Origin: Atopostipes sp964624875
GTDB taxonomy: Bacteria > Bacillota > Bacilli > Lactobacillales > Carnobacteriaceae_A
DNA: 30,507 nucleotides
Assembly: GCA_964624875.1 (NCBI GenBank)
Contig: CAZUZA010000013.1
Span: 1 to 30,507 of the forward strand
Reading direction: 5' to 3'
Below the pieces are notes generated by a model. It was not told where the DNA came from. It ran no database searches and worked only from the letters and a program-made list of their open reading frames with translations. Position numbers and translations under genes: made by a program. Shown here one piece after another: positions 23,879-30,507 of the stretch. Every line of letters starts with the position of its first letter. Position 1 is the stretch's first letter.

Positions 23879-24496
23879 TTACTTCATCTCCTCTATAATC
23901 TTTGAGAAACGCTCTATGTTTCTTTCAACTTTTAAGTGTTCACTTTCAATAATACTACGAATTTTACGAGCTGCTGCATCTACAGAATCATTTTCAACTA
24001 CGTAATCATAGTATTTAATTAATTTCAATTCTTCACGGGCTTTTTCCATACGTTGTTTGATAACTTCTGGTTTATCCGTTCCACGATTCTCTATACGCCA
24101 TTCTAATTCTTCTAAATCAGGCGGTGATAGGAAAATAAAGATTCCTTCTGGCATGCGTTTTTTTACTTTCAAAGCGCCTTGTACTTCAATTTCTAAGAAT
24201 ACATCGCGACCTTCATCCATTGTCTGTCTAACATAATCAACAGGTGTACCATAATAATTGCCAACATAGTTCGCATATTCTAAAAGTCTGCCTTCTTTAA
24301 TATACTGTTCAAACTGCTCTTTTGTTCTAAAAAAGTAGTCTACCCCTTCTACTTCACCAACACGTTGTTGTCTAGTTGTCATTGAAATAGAAAAGTCAAA
24401 GTCATTATTATAATGTTCAAAAAGATGTTTACGCACCGTTCCTTTACCGACTCCCGATGGGCCGGATAGGACAATCAATAATCCTTGCTCCTCCAT
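23879..24496 (-). CDS. gmk: Guanylate kinase
   Basis: This cytoplasmic enzyme phosphorylates GMP to GDP with ATP and is essential for GTP and (p)ppGpp supply. From the start used here it has 205 aa, the family length. The P-loop GPSGVGKGT is at residues 12-20, and the GMP-binding motif is the SMTTRQQRVGEVEGVDYFF segment (normally TTR-x2-R-x-GE-x2-G-x-DY). The lid region follows about residue 140. Longer frames exist to 24529, but AAGGG lies 8 nt before the ATG at 24496. It has an extended -10 promoter at 24546-24573 and is separated from the ATPase operon by a terminator. Confidence 0.95.
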   Translation of the reverse strand: MEEQGLLIVLSGPSGVGKGTVRKHLFEHYNNDFDFSISMTTRQQRVGEVEGVDYFFRTKEQFEQYIKEGRLLEYANYVGNYYGTPVDYVRQTMDEGRDVFLEIEVQGALKVKKRMPEGIFIFLSPPDLEELEWRIENRGTDKPEVIKQRMEKAREELKLIKYYDYVVENDSVDAAARKIRSIIESEHLKVERNIERFSKIIEEMK

Positions 24497-24545
24497 TTTC
24501 ATTTCCCTTCTACTACTTAAAGCATACATATTAATCTGTCTTACT

Positions 24546-24573
24546 ATAATAACATAGTTTAGGTATTTGTGAA
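24546..24573 (-). promoter_or_regulatory. Predicted extended -10 promoter of gmk-rpoZ
   Basis: On the minus strand TTCACA (24568-24573) precedes TATTAT (24546-24551) by 16 bp, and a TG one base ahead of the -10 makes it an extended -10. Each box matches consensus at five of six positions. Confidence 0.6.
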
Positions 24574-24636
24574 GAAATTAAAGCAAGAATTCTTTGAATG
24601 AAATCGTTTTTTTCACAAACTTTAGTAGAATAATAG

Positions 24637-24673
24637 AAAAACTAGTCAGTTTTCTCATTTTCTGACTAGTTTT
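24637..24673 (-). terminator. Intrinsic terminator of the V-type ATPase operon
   Basis: A 12-bp perfect stem (24638-24649 with 24662-24673) carries a 12-nt loop and is followed by a T-run on the minus strand. It lies 6 nt after the ntpD stop, so no further ATPase gene is downstream of ntpD on this transcript. Confidence 0.88.
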
Positions 24674-24678
24674 ATTTA

Positions 24679-25311
24679 TTATTGACCCATGTCTTTAACT
24701 TTAATTAATCGAGTAATTTCTGCACGTTCATTTTCTTCTAGCTTCATTTCAATAAAGTAAATGGTTTCTTCTAAATCAGGAATTGTTTTATATTCCAAAG
24801 CATTTACACGACGTCGTGTTTTCTCAATTTCATCAGCGATTAATTGACAACGTTTCTCGATTTCCGCTAATTCTAGCATACGAGGCATAACGTTTAGCAT
24901 TTGTTCAATAGCTGAATCTAATTCACCGTTAGAATTTAAATAACCATAATGAATATCGCTAATATCATCGGGTGTATCCTCGTAGTTAAAGTTCATTTGA
25001 GGTACACGGATGTTCATAATATTTTCTTGGTCAATGTTTAATGAGACACTTTGAGATGGTGTCGTCATCACTTCACCTAAGAAACTATCATGAAATAAAG
25101 CACTTGCTAGAGAGTAGGATTTCATTCCGGCCTCAATTTTTTCTTCAACCTCATTACGTAACTCGTTGTTTTTACGAACTAAAGTAATGAATTGACGCAT
25201 GAGTTCATCTTGTTTATCTTTTAAAAGTTTGTGACCGCGTGTAGCTAGTCCTTGGCGTTCTTTCAAACGCGCTAACTCCATCCGAGTAGGATTGACGTTT
25301 AATCTTGCCAT
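24679..25311 (-). CDS. ntpD: V-type ATPase subunit D
   Basis: Subunit D forms the central rotor shaft of the V1 head that couples ATP turnover to rotation of the membrane ring. The 210-aa protein starts NVNPTRMELARLKERQGLATRGHKLLKDKQDELM, the family signature, and is mostly two long helices (about residues 10-60 and 145-200) of coiled-coil character around a short beta hairpin. It lies 4 nt after ntpB. In Enterococcus hirae ntpH and ntpJ follow ntpD; here a terminator follows instead. Confidence 0.94.
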   Translation of the reverse strand: MARLNVNPTRMELARLKERQGLATRGHKLLKDKQDELMRQFITLVRKNNELRNEVEEKIEAGMKSYSLASALFHDSFLGEVMTTPSQSVSLNIDQENIMNIRVPQMNFNYEDTPDDISDIHYGYLNSNGELDSAIEQMLNVMPRMLELAEIEKRCQLIADEIEKTRRRVNALEYKTIPDLEETIYFIEMKLEENERAEITRLIKVKDMGQ

Positions 25312-25315
25312 TGTA

Positions 25316-26695
25316 TCATCCTCCCTTAGGTAGATACTTGTCTAGCATTTCATCACGAATACGTGTGAGTTCTTCTCTCGGTAATATTTTGAGTAGGTCC
25401 CATGCTAAATCTAAAGAATCTTCAATTATGCGATTGGTATAGTTTCCTTGATCCACATATTCTGATTCAAAACGATTAGTGAACGCTACATATTTTTTAT
25501 CTGTTTCAGTTAAAGCTGCTTCACCTAAAATAACCGATAATTCTTTTGCTTCTTTACCTTCAGCATAAGCTGCGAATATCTGGTTCATTGTGGATGCATG
25601 ATCCTCACGTGTTTTTCCTTCACCAATTCCATTATCTTTTAATCGTGATAATGATGGTAATACATCAATCGGTGGTTCAATTCCTTGATTAAATAACTCG
25701 CGGGACAAAATAATCTGTCCTTCAGTAATAAAACCTGTTAAGTCGGGAATGGGATGCGTAATATCGTCTTCAGGCATCGTTAACATTGGGATTTGAGTAA
25801 CGGAACCTTCTACTCCTTCTAATCGACCAGCACGCTCATACAACGTCGCTAAGTCTGTATATAGGTATCCAGGATACCCTCCACGACCAGGAACTTCTCG
25901 ACGTGCAGCAGATACTTCACGTAAAGCATTTGCATAGTTTGTCATATCCGTCATGATAACCAAGACATGCATATTTTTTTCAAATGCTAAATATTCCGCT
26001 GCTGTTAATGCCATTTTTGGTGTAGCAATTCGTTCAATGGCTGGATCATCCGCTAAATTTATAAAGACAACTGAGCGATCAATGGCTCCTGTTTTTCTAA
26101 AATCATCTAAGAAAAACTCAGCTTCATCATGAGTAATACCAATCGCTGCAAAGACAACTGCGAATTCTTCATCAGAATCTTTTACAGATGCTTGACGAGC
26201 AATTTGTACTGCAAGCTCATTATGAGGAAGGCCTGAACCTGAAAACACAGGCAATTTCTGGCCACGTACTAAGGTATTTAAATGATCGATTGTAGAGATT
26301 CCTGTCTGAATAAATTCATCGGGGTACTCTCGGGCAATCGGGTTAATCGATTCTCCATTAATGTCAACAGATTTCTCTGGAATTAACTCAGGTCCACCAT
26401 CATAAACACGACCCATACCATCAAACGTACGGCCGACCATGTCTTCTGAAACGTCTAAAGTTAATGGTTTACCAGTGAAACGAACTTTGGTATCACGAAG
26501 ATTTATACTAGAAGTCCCTTCGAAAATCTGAACAGTTGCTGTATTTCCTTCGATTTCTAGTACTTGTCCTAATCGATGTTCACCATTCTGTAATTCTATT
26601 TCTACTAGTTCATCATATTTTGCACCTTCGACACCTGTTACGGTCATTAAAGGGTCAACAACTGATGTGACCGAGCGATATTCTTTTAATACCAT
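25316..26695 (-). CDS. ntpB: V-type ATPase subunit B
   Basis: Subunit B is the non-catalytic nucleotide-site subunit that alternates with A in the A3B3 hexamer of the V1 head. The 459-aa protein has the N-terminal beta barrel (about residues 1-75) and a RecA-like core. The P-loop position reads FSGSGLPHNELAVQ and so lacks the GKT lysine, as expected for B. The PGRGGYPGYLYTDLATLYERAGR segment carries the arginine finger region. A C-terminal helical domain follows. Its ATG overlaps the ntpA stop by one base (TAATG), which fits the need for equal amounts of A and B. Confidence 0.95.
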   Translation of the reverse strand: MVLKEYRSVTSVVDPLMTVTGVEGAKYDELVEIELQNGEHRLGQVLEIEGNTATVQIFEGTSSINLRDTKVRFTGKPLTLDVSEDMVGRTFDGMGRVYDGGPELIPEKSVDINGESINPIAREYPDEFIQTGISTIDHLNTLVRGQKLPVFSGSGLPHNELAVQIARQASVKDSDEEFAVVFAAIGITHDEAEFFLDDFRKTGAIDRSVVFINLADDPAIERIATPKMALTAAEYLAFEKNMHVLVIMTDMTNYANALREVSAARREVPGRGGYPGYLYTDLATLYERAGRLEGVEGSVTQIPMLTMPEDDITHPIPDLTGFITEGQIILSRELFNQGIEPPIDVLPSLSRLKDNGIGEGKTREDHASTMNQIFAAYAEGKEAKELSVILGEAALTETDKKYVAFTNRFESEYVDQGNYTNRIIEDSLDLAWDLLKILPREELTRIRDEMLDKYLPKGG

Positions 26696-28470
26696 TAGTT
26701 CGCACCACCTTTTTGTAAAACTTCTTGAAGTGTTTCTTTCATATCCGTACGAATTTCAATCACCTTTTCAATTTCTTCTTCAGGAATAAATTTCATACGA
26801 CTAATTCGTTCACGATTCTTGCCAGTTCCTTCAATTATTTCATTGAAATATGAACCTAAATCTAAAGCACGTTGTGCCTGGTCATAGAACTCCATAATAA
26901 CGGCCATCATTTCAAATTGTTTTTTAAATGATGTGTACGTATCGACATCATCATAAGCATTTTGCTGTAAGAAATCTACACGAATCATACGTGCCACAAT
27001 AAGTTTCAAACGGTCAGAATCAGATAAAGATTCTACTCCAACTAATTGAACAATTTCTTCTAATTCATTCTCATCTTGTAGTAGGTATTTTGCACGATTA
27101 ACCATGCTATTCCAATCAATATCGAAGCGATCACCCATAGTGTGATTTACAATGCTAGAATACTGAGAATAAGAATCTAACCAGCTCACAGCTGGGAAGT
27201 GACGTCTTCTAGATAGCGAACTATCTAATCCCCAAAACACTTTAACAACTCGTAATGTATTCTGTGTAACGGGCTCCGAAGTATCTCCACCTGGAGGTGA
27301 GACGGCTCCTATCGCTGTAATACTACCTTCTCTTTCATCATTTCCAAGTGTTACAACTCTTCCTGCTCGTTCATAGTACTCTGCTAAACGACTACCTAAG
27401 TAGGCAGGATATCCTTCATCACCAGGCATTTCTTCTAAACGACCTGAAATTTCACGAAGTGCTTCTGCCCAACGAGATGTTGAGTCCGCCATAACTGCTA
27501 CTGAATAACCCATATCTCTATAATATTCTGCAATCGTAATGCCCGTATAGATAGAAGCTTCACGAGCTGCAACCGGCATATTTGAAGTATTTGCAATGAG
27601 AACAGTTCGTTCCATAATCGAGCTACCTGTTTCAGGGTCGATTAATTGAGGAAACTCATTGATTACTTCCGTCATTTCATTTCCACGTTCTCCACAACCA
27701 ATGTAAACAACAATATCTACATCAGCCCATTTAGCAATTTGTTGTTGCACAACTGTTTTACCAGCTCCAAATGGCCCTGGTATAGCAGCTGTACCACCTT
27801 TTGCTACTGGGAAGAGTGTATCAATAACACGCTGACCAGTAATTAATGGTTCTGTTGGGTTTATTTTATGAGAATATGGTCGTCCTCTACGAACCGGCCA
27901 CTTTTGAACCATCGTAAAGTCTTGCTCGCCATTTTCTGTATCTAGAGTATAAATTGTTTCTTCTAAAGAAAACGAACCACTTTCTATGTGTTTGACGGTT
28001 CCACTAACACCGTTTGGGACCATTATACGATGTTCTATAATCGATGTTTCTTGGACAACACCTATGATGTCCCCGGATGAAACTTCATCCCCAACTTCTA
28101 CTCTTTTTTCAAATTCCCAAATTAATTCACGATTTAAAGGATCAATATCAACCCCTCGTTCGATATAATGACTATTTGTTTTGTCTACGAAAGACTGTAA
28201 TGGACGTTGAATTCCATCAAACATTTGTGCCATTATTCCAGGACCTAGTTCTACAGATAATGGTTCTCCTGTAACAACAACTTCTTCACCAGGACCGATC
28301 ATTGATGTTTCTTCATAAACTTGAATGGAGGCAACATCTCCACGCATTTCAATTACCTCACCGAGAAGGCCTAATTCCCCTACACGGCAGATATCTTGTA
28401 TGCTTGCATCCTCCATACCACTAGCGGTAACTAAAGGACCAGACACACTTACTATTGTTCCGTTTTTCAA
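26695..28470 (-). CDS. ntpA: V-type ATPase catalytic subunit A
   Basis: Subunit A is the catalytic subunit of the V1 head. The 591-aa protein holds an N-terminal barrel, the non-homologous bulge region typical of A subunits (about residues 110-190), and Walker A GPFGAGKTVV. The catalytic glutamate region is GCGERGNEMTEV, Walker B is VAVMADSTSRWAEALREISGR, and the segment GYPAYLGSRLAEYYERAGR follows before a C-terminal helical domain. The length is normal. The start follows a GGAGG ribosome site 12 nt after ntpG. Whether the complex pumps Na+ or H+ is set by the K ring, which is mostly outside the window. Confidence 0.96.
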   Translation of the reverse strand: MKNGTIVSVSGPLVTASGMEDASIQDICRVGELGLLGEVIEMRGDVASIQVYEETSMIGPGEEVVVTGEPLSVELGPGIMAQMFDGIQRPLQSFVDKTNSHYIERGVDIDPLNRELIWEFEKRVEVGDEVSSGDIIGVVQETSIIEHRIMVPNGVSGTVKHIESGSFSLEETIYTLDTENGEQDFTMVQKWPVRRGRPYSHKINPTEPLITGQRVIDTLFPVAKGGTAAIPGPFGAGKTVVQQQIAKWADVDIVVYIGCGERGNEMTEVINEFPQLIDPETGSSIMERTVLIANTSNMPVAAREASIYTGITIAEYYRDMGYSVAVMADSTSRWAEALREISGRLEEMPGDEGYPAYLGSRLAEYYERAGRVVTLGNDEREGSITAIGAVSPPGGDTSEPVTQNTLRVVKVFWGLDSSLSRRRHFPAVSWLDSYSQYSSIVNHTMGDRFDIDWNSMVNRAKYLLQDENELEEIVQLVGVESLSDSDRLKLIVARMIRVDFLQQNAYDDVDTYTSFKKQFEMMAVIMEFYDQAQRALDLGSYFNEIIEGTGKNRERISRMKFIPEEEIEKVIEIRTDMKETLQEVLQKGGAN

Positions 28471-28482
28471 ATTTTTAACCTC

Positions 28483-28794
28483 CTATAAGATATTTTGACC
28501 CACAGCTTTTTCTACGTTCTCTTGTACGCGTTTCTTTCCAATCCCACGCGAACCTTGATGACCAGGGATCAAAATGATGGCAGGTAGTAATTCTTCATCA
28601 TACTTATGAATTGTATCTGCTATATTTTCAGCGACTTGTTCAGTAATATAAATAACACCATACTCATTATCCGCTAACTCATCAACTTTCTTACTTGCTT
28701 CTTCATTACTATCTATTTGAAAGACATCGAATCCTAACATTCGATAAATAAGGATCGAGTTATTATTTCCAATGACACCAATTTTATGTGACAT
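28483..28794 (-). CDS. ntpG: V-type ATPase subunit F (NtpG)
   Basis: Subunit F binds the D shaft in the rotor and modulates ATPase activity. The 103-aa protein starts MSHKIGVIGNNNSILIYRMLGFDVF, typical of the ATP-synt_F family, has a Rossmann-like fold pattern and ends in a short helix. It overlaps the 3' end of ntpC by 11 bases. The ribosome site is weak (AAAGG about 13 nt upstream), so expression probably depends on coupling to ntpC. In Enterococcus nomenclature it is NtpG; other systems call it AtpF or NtpF, so the symbol varies. Confidence 0.92.
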   Translation of the reverse strand: MSHKIGVIGNNNSILIYRMLGFDVFQIDSNEEASKKVDELADNEYGVIYITEQVAENIADTIHKYDEELLPAIILIPGHQGSRGIGKKRVQENVEKAVGQNIL

Positions 28795-29788
28795 AATTTA
28801 AACGCAACCTTTCATTTATCTCTTCGACACTCATATCCGTACTCTTTGCATAGTAAATTATTCGCAAGTTCTTTACTTCGATTTCTTTTGCATGAATATA
28901 TGCGACTAGTGGCAGTGGACCGGATACAACACGCTTCCCATCTTGCATAAGACGCATAATTTCATCATCGATGACTGCTTCTAATTTTAATGTTGAAATA
29001 CTATTTCCATCTGTGCTGACTTGCTGAACGATTTTATCTAGATGTGTTTTATCATAAAATGCAATTACATCGCTCATCTCTTTTTGACCTAACTCGATTA
29101 ATTCCGCTTTTGAAATAGAACCCGAGCTAGAAAGTACAGCATTTAAAAAGTTTCTTGTACGATTTTGATGCATCGCTCGTACTAATGTAATAATGTTTCG
29201 ATAATCAATTTCTTTCTCCGTCATTTCAATCAGTTGTTTGTCTCCAATTTCATCTGCTAATATTCGCAGATGCGTTAGATAACGACGATCTAATATGACG
29301 TCAATTGAATATAAATCTTGTAATTGTTCATAACCTTCACTTGCTTCATTAATACTTTCTAAATAATGAGAAGACAATCTTTGACTCTCTCCTGAAGTAA
29401 TTGCATAATCGATTGCTCGTTTATTAATCGGAGAAATAGGAATGTACAAATGAGAAAGATCGGTTCCTCTTAACATCTCTTTAAAGTTTAACTTGATATT
29501 ATGATAGGTATATCGCAATGAAACATACTCACTGACTTTCGTTTCTGGAGTTACTTCATAAACTTGTTCATATGCGTCAACTAACGAATTTGTAAGAACA
29601 TCTTCAAAGTTCCCATCCGTCAATCCTTCCATATACTTTTCATAAGAGGTTTCATTTAAAATTTGAACAACTTCATCCACATCATCTGCATGTACTAATC
29701 GTTCAAAGTAATCTTCGGTAAGGAGGCTTTTTTCATAAACACGAACAAGTACATTACTTGATCCATACTTTCTGTTCTGTTTGGCCAT
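28784..29788 (-). CDS. ntpC: V-type ATPase subunit C
   Basis: Subunit C (the eukaryotic d homologue) is the funnel-shaped socket that joins the central shaft to the membrane K ring. The 334-aa protein is nearly all helical, with the three-fold repeated helical pattern and N-terminal YGSSNVLVRVYEKSLLTEDYFERLVHA typical of the family. AAGGAGGG lies close before the ATG. It is 11 nt after ntpE and overlaps ntpG. Nothing unusual is visible. Confidence 0.93.
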   Translation of the reverse strand: MAKQNRKYGSSNVLVRVYEKSLLTEDYFERLVHADDVDEVVQILNETSYEKYMEGLTDGNFEDVLTNSLVDAYEQVYEVTPETKVSEYVSLRYTYHNIKLNFKEMLRGTDLSHLYIPISPINKRAIDYAITSGESQRLSSHYLESINEASEGYEQLQDLYSIDVILDRRYLTHLRILADEIGDKQLIEMTEKEIDYRNIITLVRAMHQNRTRNFLNAVLSSSGSISKAELIELGQKEMSDVIAFYDKTHLDKIVQQVSTDGNSISTLKLEAVIDDEIMRLMQDGKRVVSGPLPLVAYIHAKEIEVKNLRIIYYAKSTDMSVEEINERLRLNYVT

Positions 29789-29799
29789 ATTTACCCTCC

Positions 29800-30387
29800 T
29801 TATTCATTATCAAAAAGTTTATTTGTTACATGTCCAAGTAAAAAGTTTTTATTTTCTAAAACAAGCTCGTCAAAAAAGTAATTGTAATCAATATTATTCA
29901 TTCGAACGAGTAAGCCTGATTTATTCTTAACCGTTTCTTCTTGAATCTTCACGTGATTATTCCATGGTAAGGCTTTGTTTAAAGCTTCAGCATCCATTAA
30001 ATGAGCTGTTCTCTCACCCAAAAGAATTTCTACTGACTGAGTTACATCTACGTTATTTAAAGCGTTCATAACTATTTTCATAAACTCTTCTGAAGAAATC
30101 GAACTTAATTTATTTGTAGCTTCTTTAAATGTTCTTTGAATAACTTTTTGTTTTTCTTTTAATACAGCATTTCGATAATTCACACGTTCTGTGTTTTCTT
30201 TCATCGCATAAGTGCTGTTTAAGTCATTTAAAATTCTCTCTTTTTCAGCAGCTAACTTGGCTTCAGCCTCTTTCTGGGCACGTAAAACTTCTAATTCATT
30301 TTGTTTTTCGGCCTGAGCGAGTTCATTTTGAATGGTCGTTTTTTCTCTTTCAGATAAACGTTCAATCATTAATTTTAATTTCGCCAC
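29800..30387 (-). CDS. ntpE: V-type ATPase subunit E
   Basis: Subunit E forms, with the H/G-type subunit, the peripheral stalk that holds the V1 head still against rotor torque. The 195-aa protein has a long charged helix (about residues 5-105, rich in E, K, Q and A) suited to a coiled coil, then a small globular C-terminal domain that contacts the A3B3 top. The start codon is GTG, placed 6 nt after AGGAGG; an ATG six codons inside has no ribosome site. It follows the K subunit by 42 nt. Confidence 0.92.
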   Translation of the reverse strand: MAKLKLMIERLSEREKTTIQNELAQAEKQNELEVLRAQKEAEAKLAAEKERILNDLNSTYAMKENTERVNYRNAVLKEKQKVIQRTFKEATNKLSSISSEEFMKIVMNALNNVDVTQSVEILLGERTAHLMDAEALNKALPWNNHVKIQEETVKNKSGLLVRMNNIDYNYFFDELVLENKNFLLGHVTNKLFDNE

Positions 30388-30429
30388 TTTGCTCCTCCTT
30401 TATACATAAATTCTTGCTTCTACTCGATA

Positions 30430-30507
30430 TTATTTGAATAAAATAAGTAATAACGAACCAACGAACGCAAGAACTGCAAACATCTCAACCATGATTCCGT
30501 AAATTAA
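30430..30507 (-). CDS. ntpK: V-type ATPase membrane ring subunit K, C-terminal fragment (cut by window edge)
   Basis: The 25 codons visible encode LIYGIMVEMFAVLAFVGSLL followed by LILFK and a TAA stop. This matches the last transmembrane helix of the V-type proteolipid; the glutamate in MVEMFAVLAF occupies the position of the ion-binding Glu139 of Enterococcus hirae NtpK. The ring built from this subunit carries the transported ion through the membrane. The other ligands that decide Na+ against H+ are outside the window. It is the most upstream visible gene of the operon. Confidence 0.88.
   Translation of the reverse strand, partial: LIYGIMVEMFAVLAFVGSLLLILFK

Overview
The window is low-GC Firmicute DNA, most like Lactobacillales. 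The Carnobacteriaceae/Aerococcaceae side (Marinilactibacillus/Alkalibacterium-like) is my best guess from the strongly acidic OppA and PrkC linkers and the V-type ATPase operon; this placement is inference. Almost every gene is on the minus strand. Only rpmB is on the plus strand.

Region by region, from high to low coordinate (the direction of transcription). (1) 30507-24637: the 3' part of a V-type (Ntp) ATPase operon, K(partial)-E-C-F(NtpG)-A-B-D, closed by a terminator. (2) 24573-23596: gmk-rpoZ with its own promoter and terminator. (3) 23429-18755: coaBC-priA-fmt, closed by a terminator. (4) 18719-12161: a strong promoter, then rsmB-prpC-prkC-rsgA-rpe-thiN, ending in a bidirectional terminator shared with convergent rpmB. 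(5) 11656-11951: a divergent regulatory region between rpmB and the asp23-like gene yloU, holding a promoter for each side and a perfect 9-bp inverted repeat. (6) 11655-6221: yloU-fakA, an intrinsic terminator, recG (interrupted by a 100-N assembly gap), plsX and acpP. (7) 5975-51: an oligopeptide ABC transporter operon oppD-F-B-C-A with a promoter, palindromic leader elements and a closing terminator. (8) 45-1: the first 45 nt of a group II intron of the bacterial class C (IIC) type, which begins just after the opp terminator T-run and runs off the window.

Functionally, blocks 2-6 are the widely conserved Firmicute housekeeping cluster: nucleotide and cofactor supply, replication restart, initiator-tRNA formylation, rRNA methylation, cell-wall-sensing Ser/Thr kinase and phosphatase, ribosome assembly GTPase, and thiamine pyrophosphate. 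Here the cluster is cut into separate transcription units by visible terminators. FakA, PlsX and AcpP all meet at acyl-phosphate/acyl-ACP, the entry to phospholipid synthesis. The ATPase energises the membrane and the Opp system imports peptides.

I found no CRISPR array, tRNA, rRNA, defence island or prophage. The most notable items are the group IIC intron edge, the terminator placed directly in front of recG, the unexplained inverted repeats in two leaders, and an N-gap in recG that is clearly shorter than the missing DNA.
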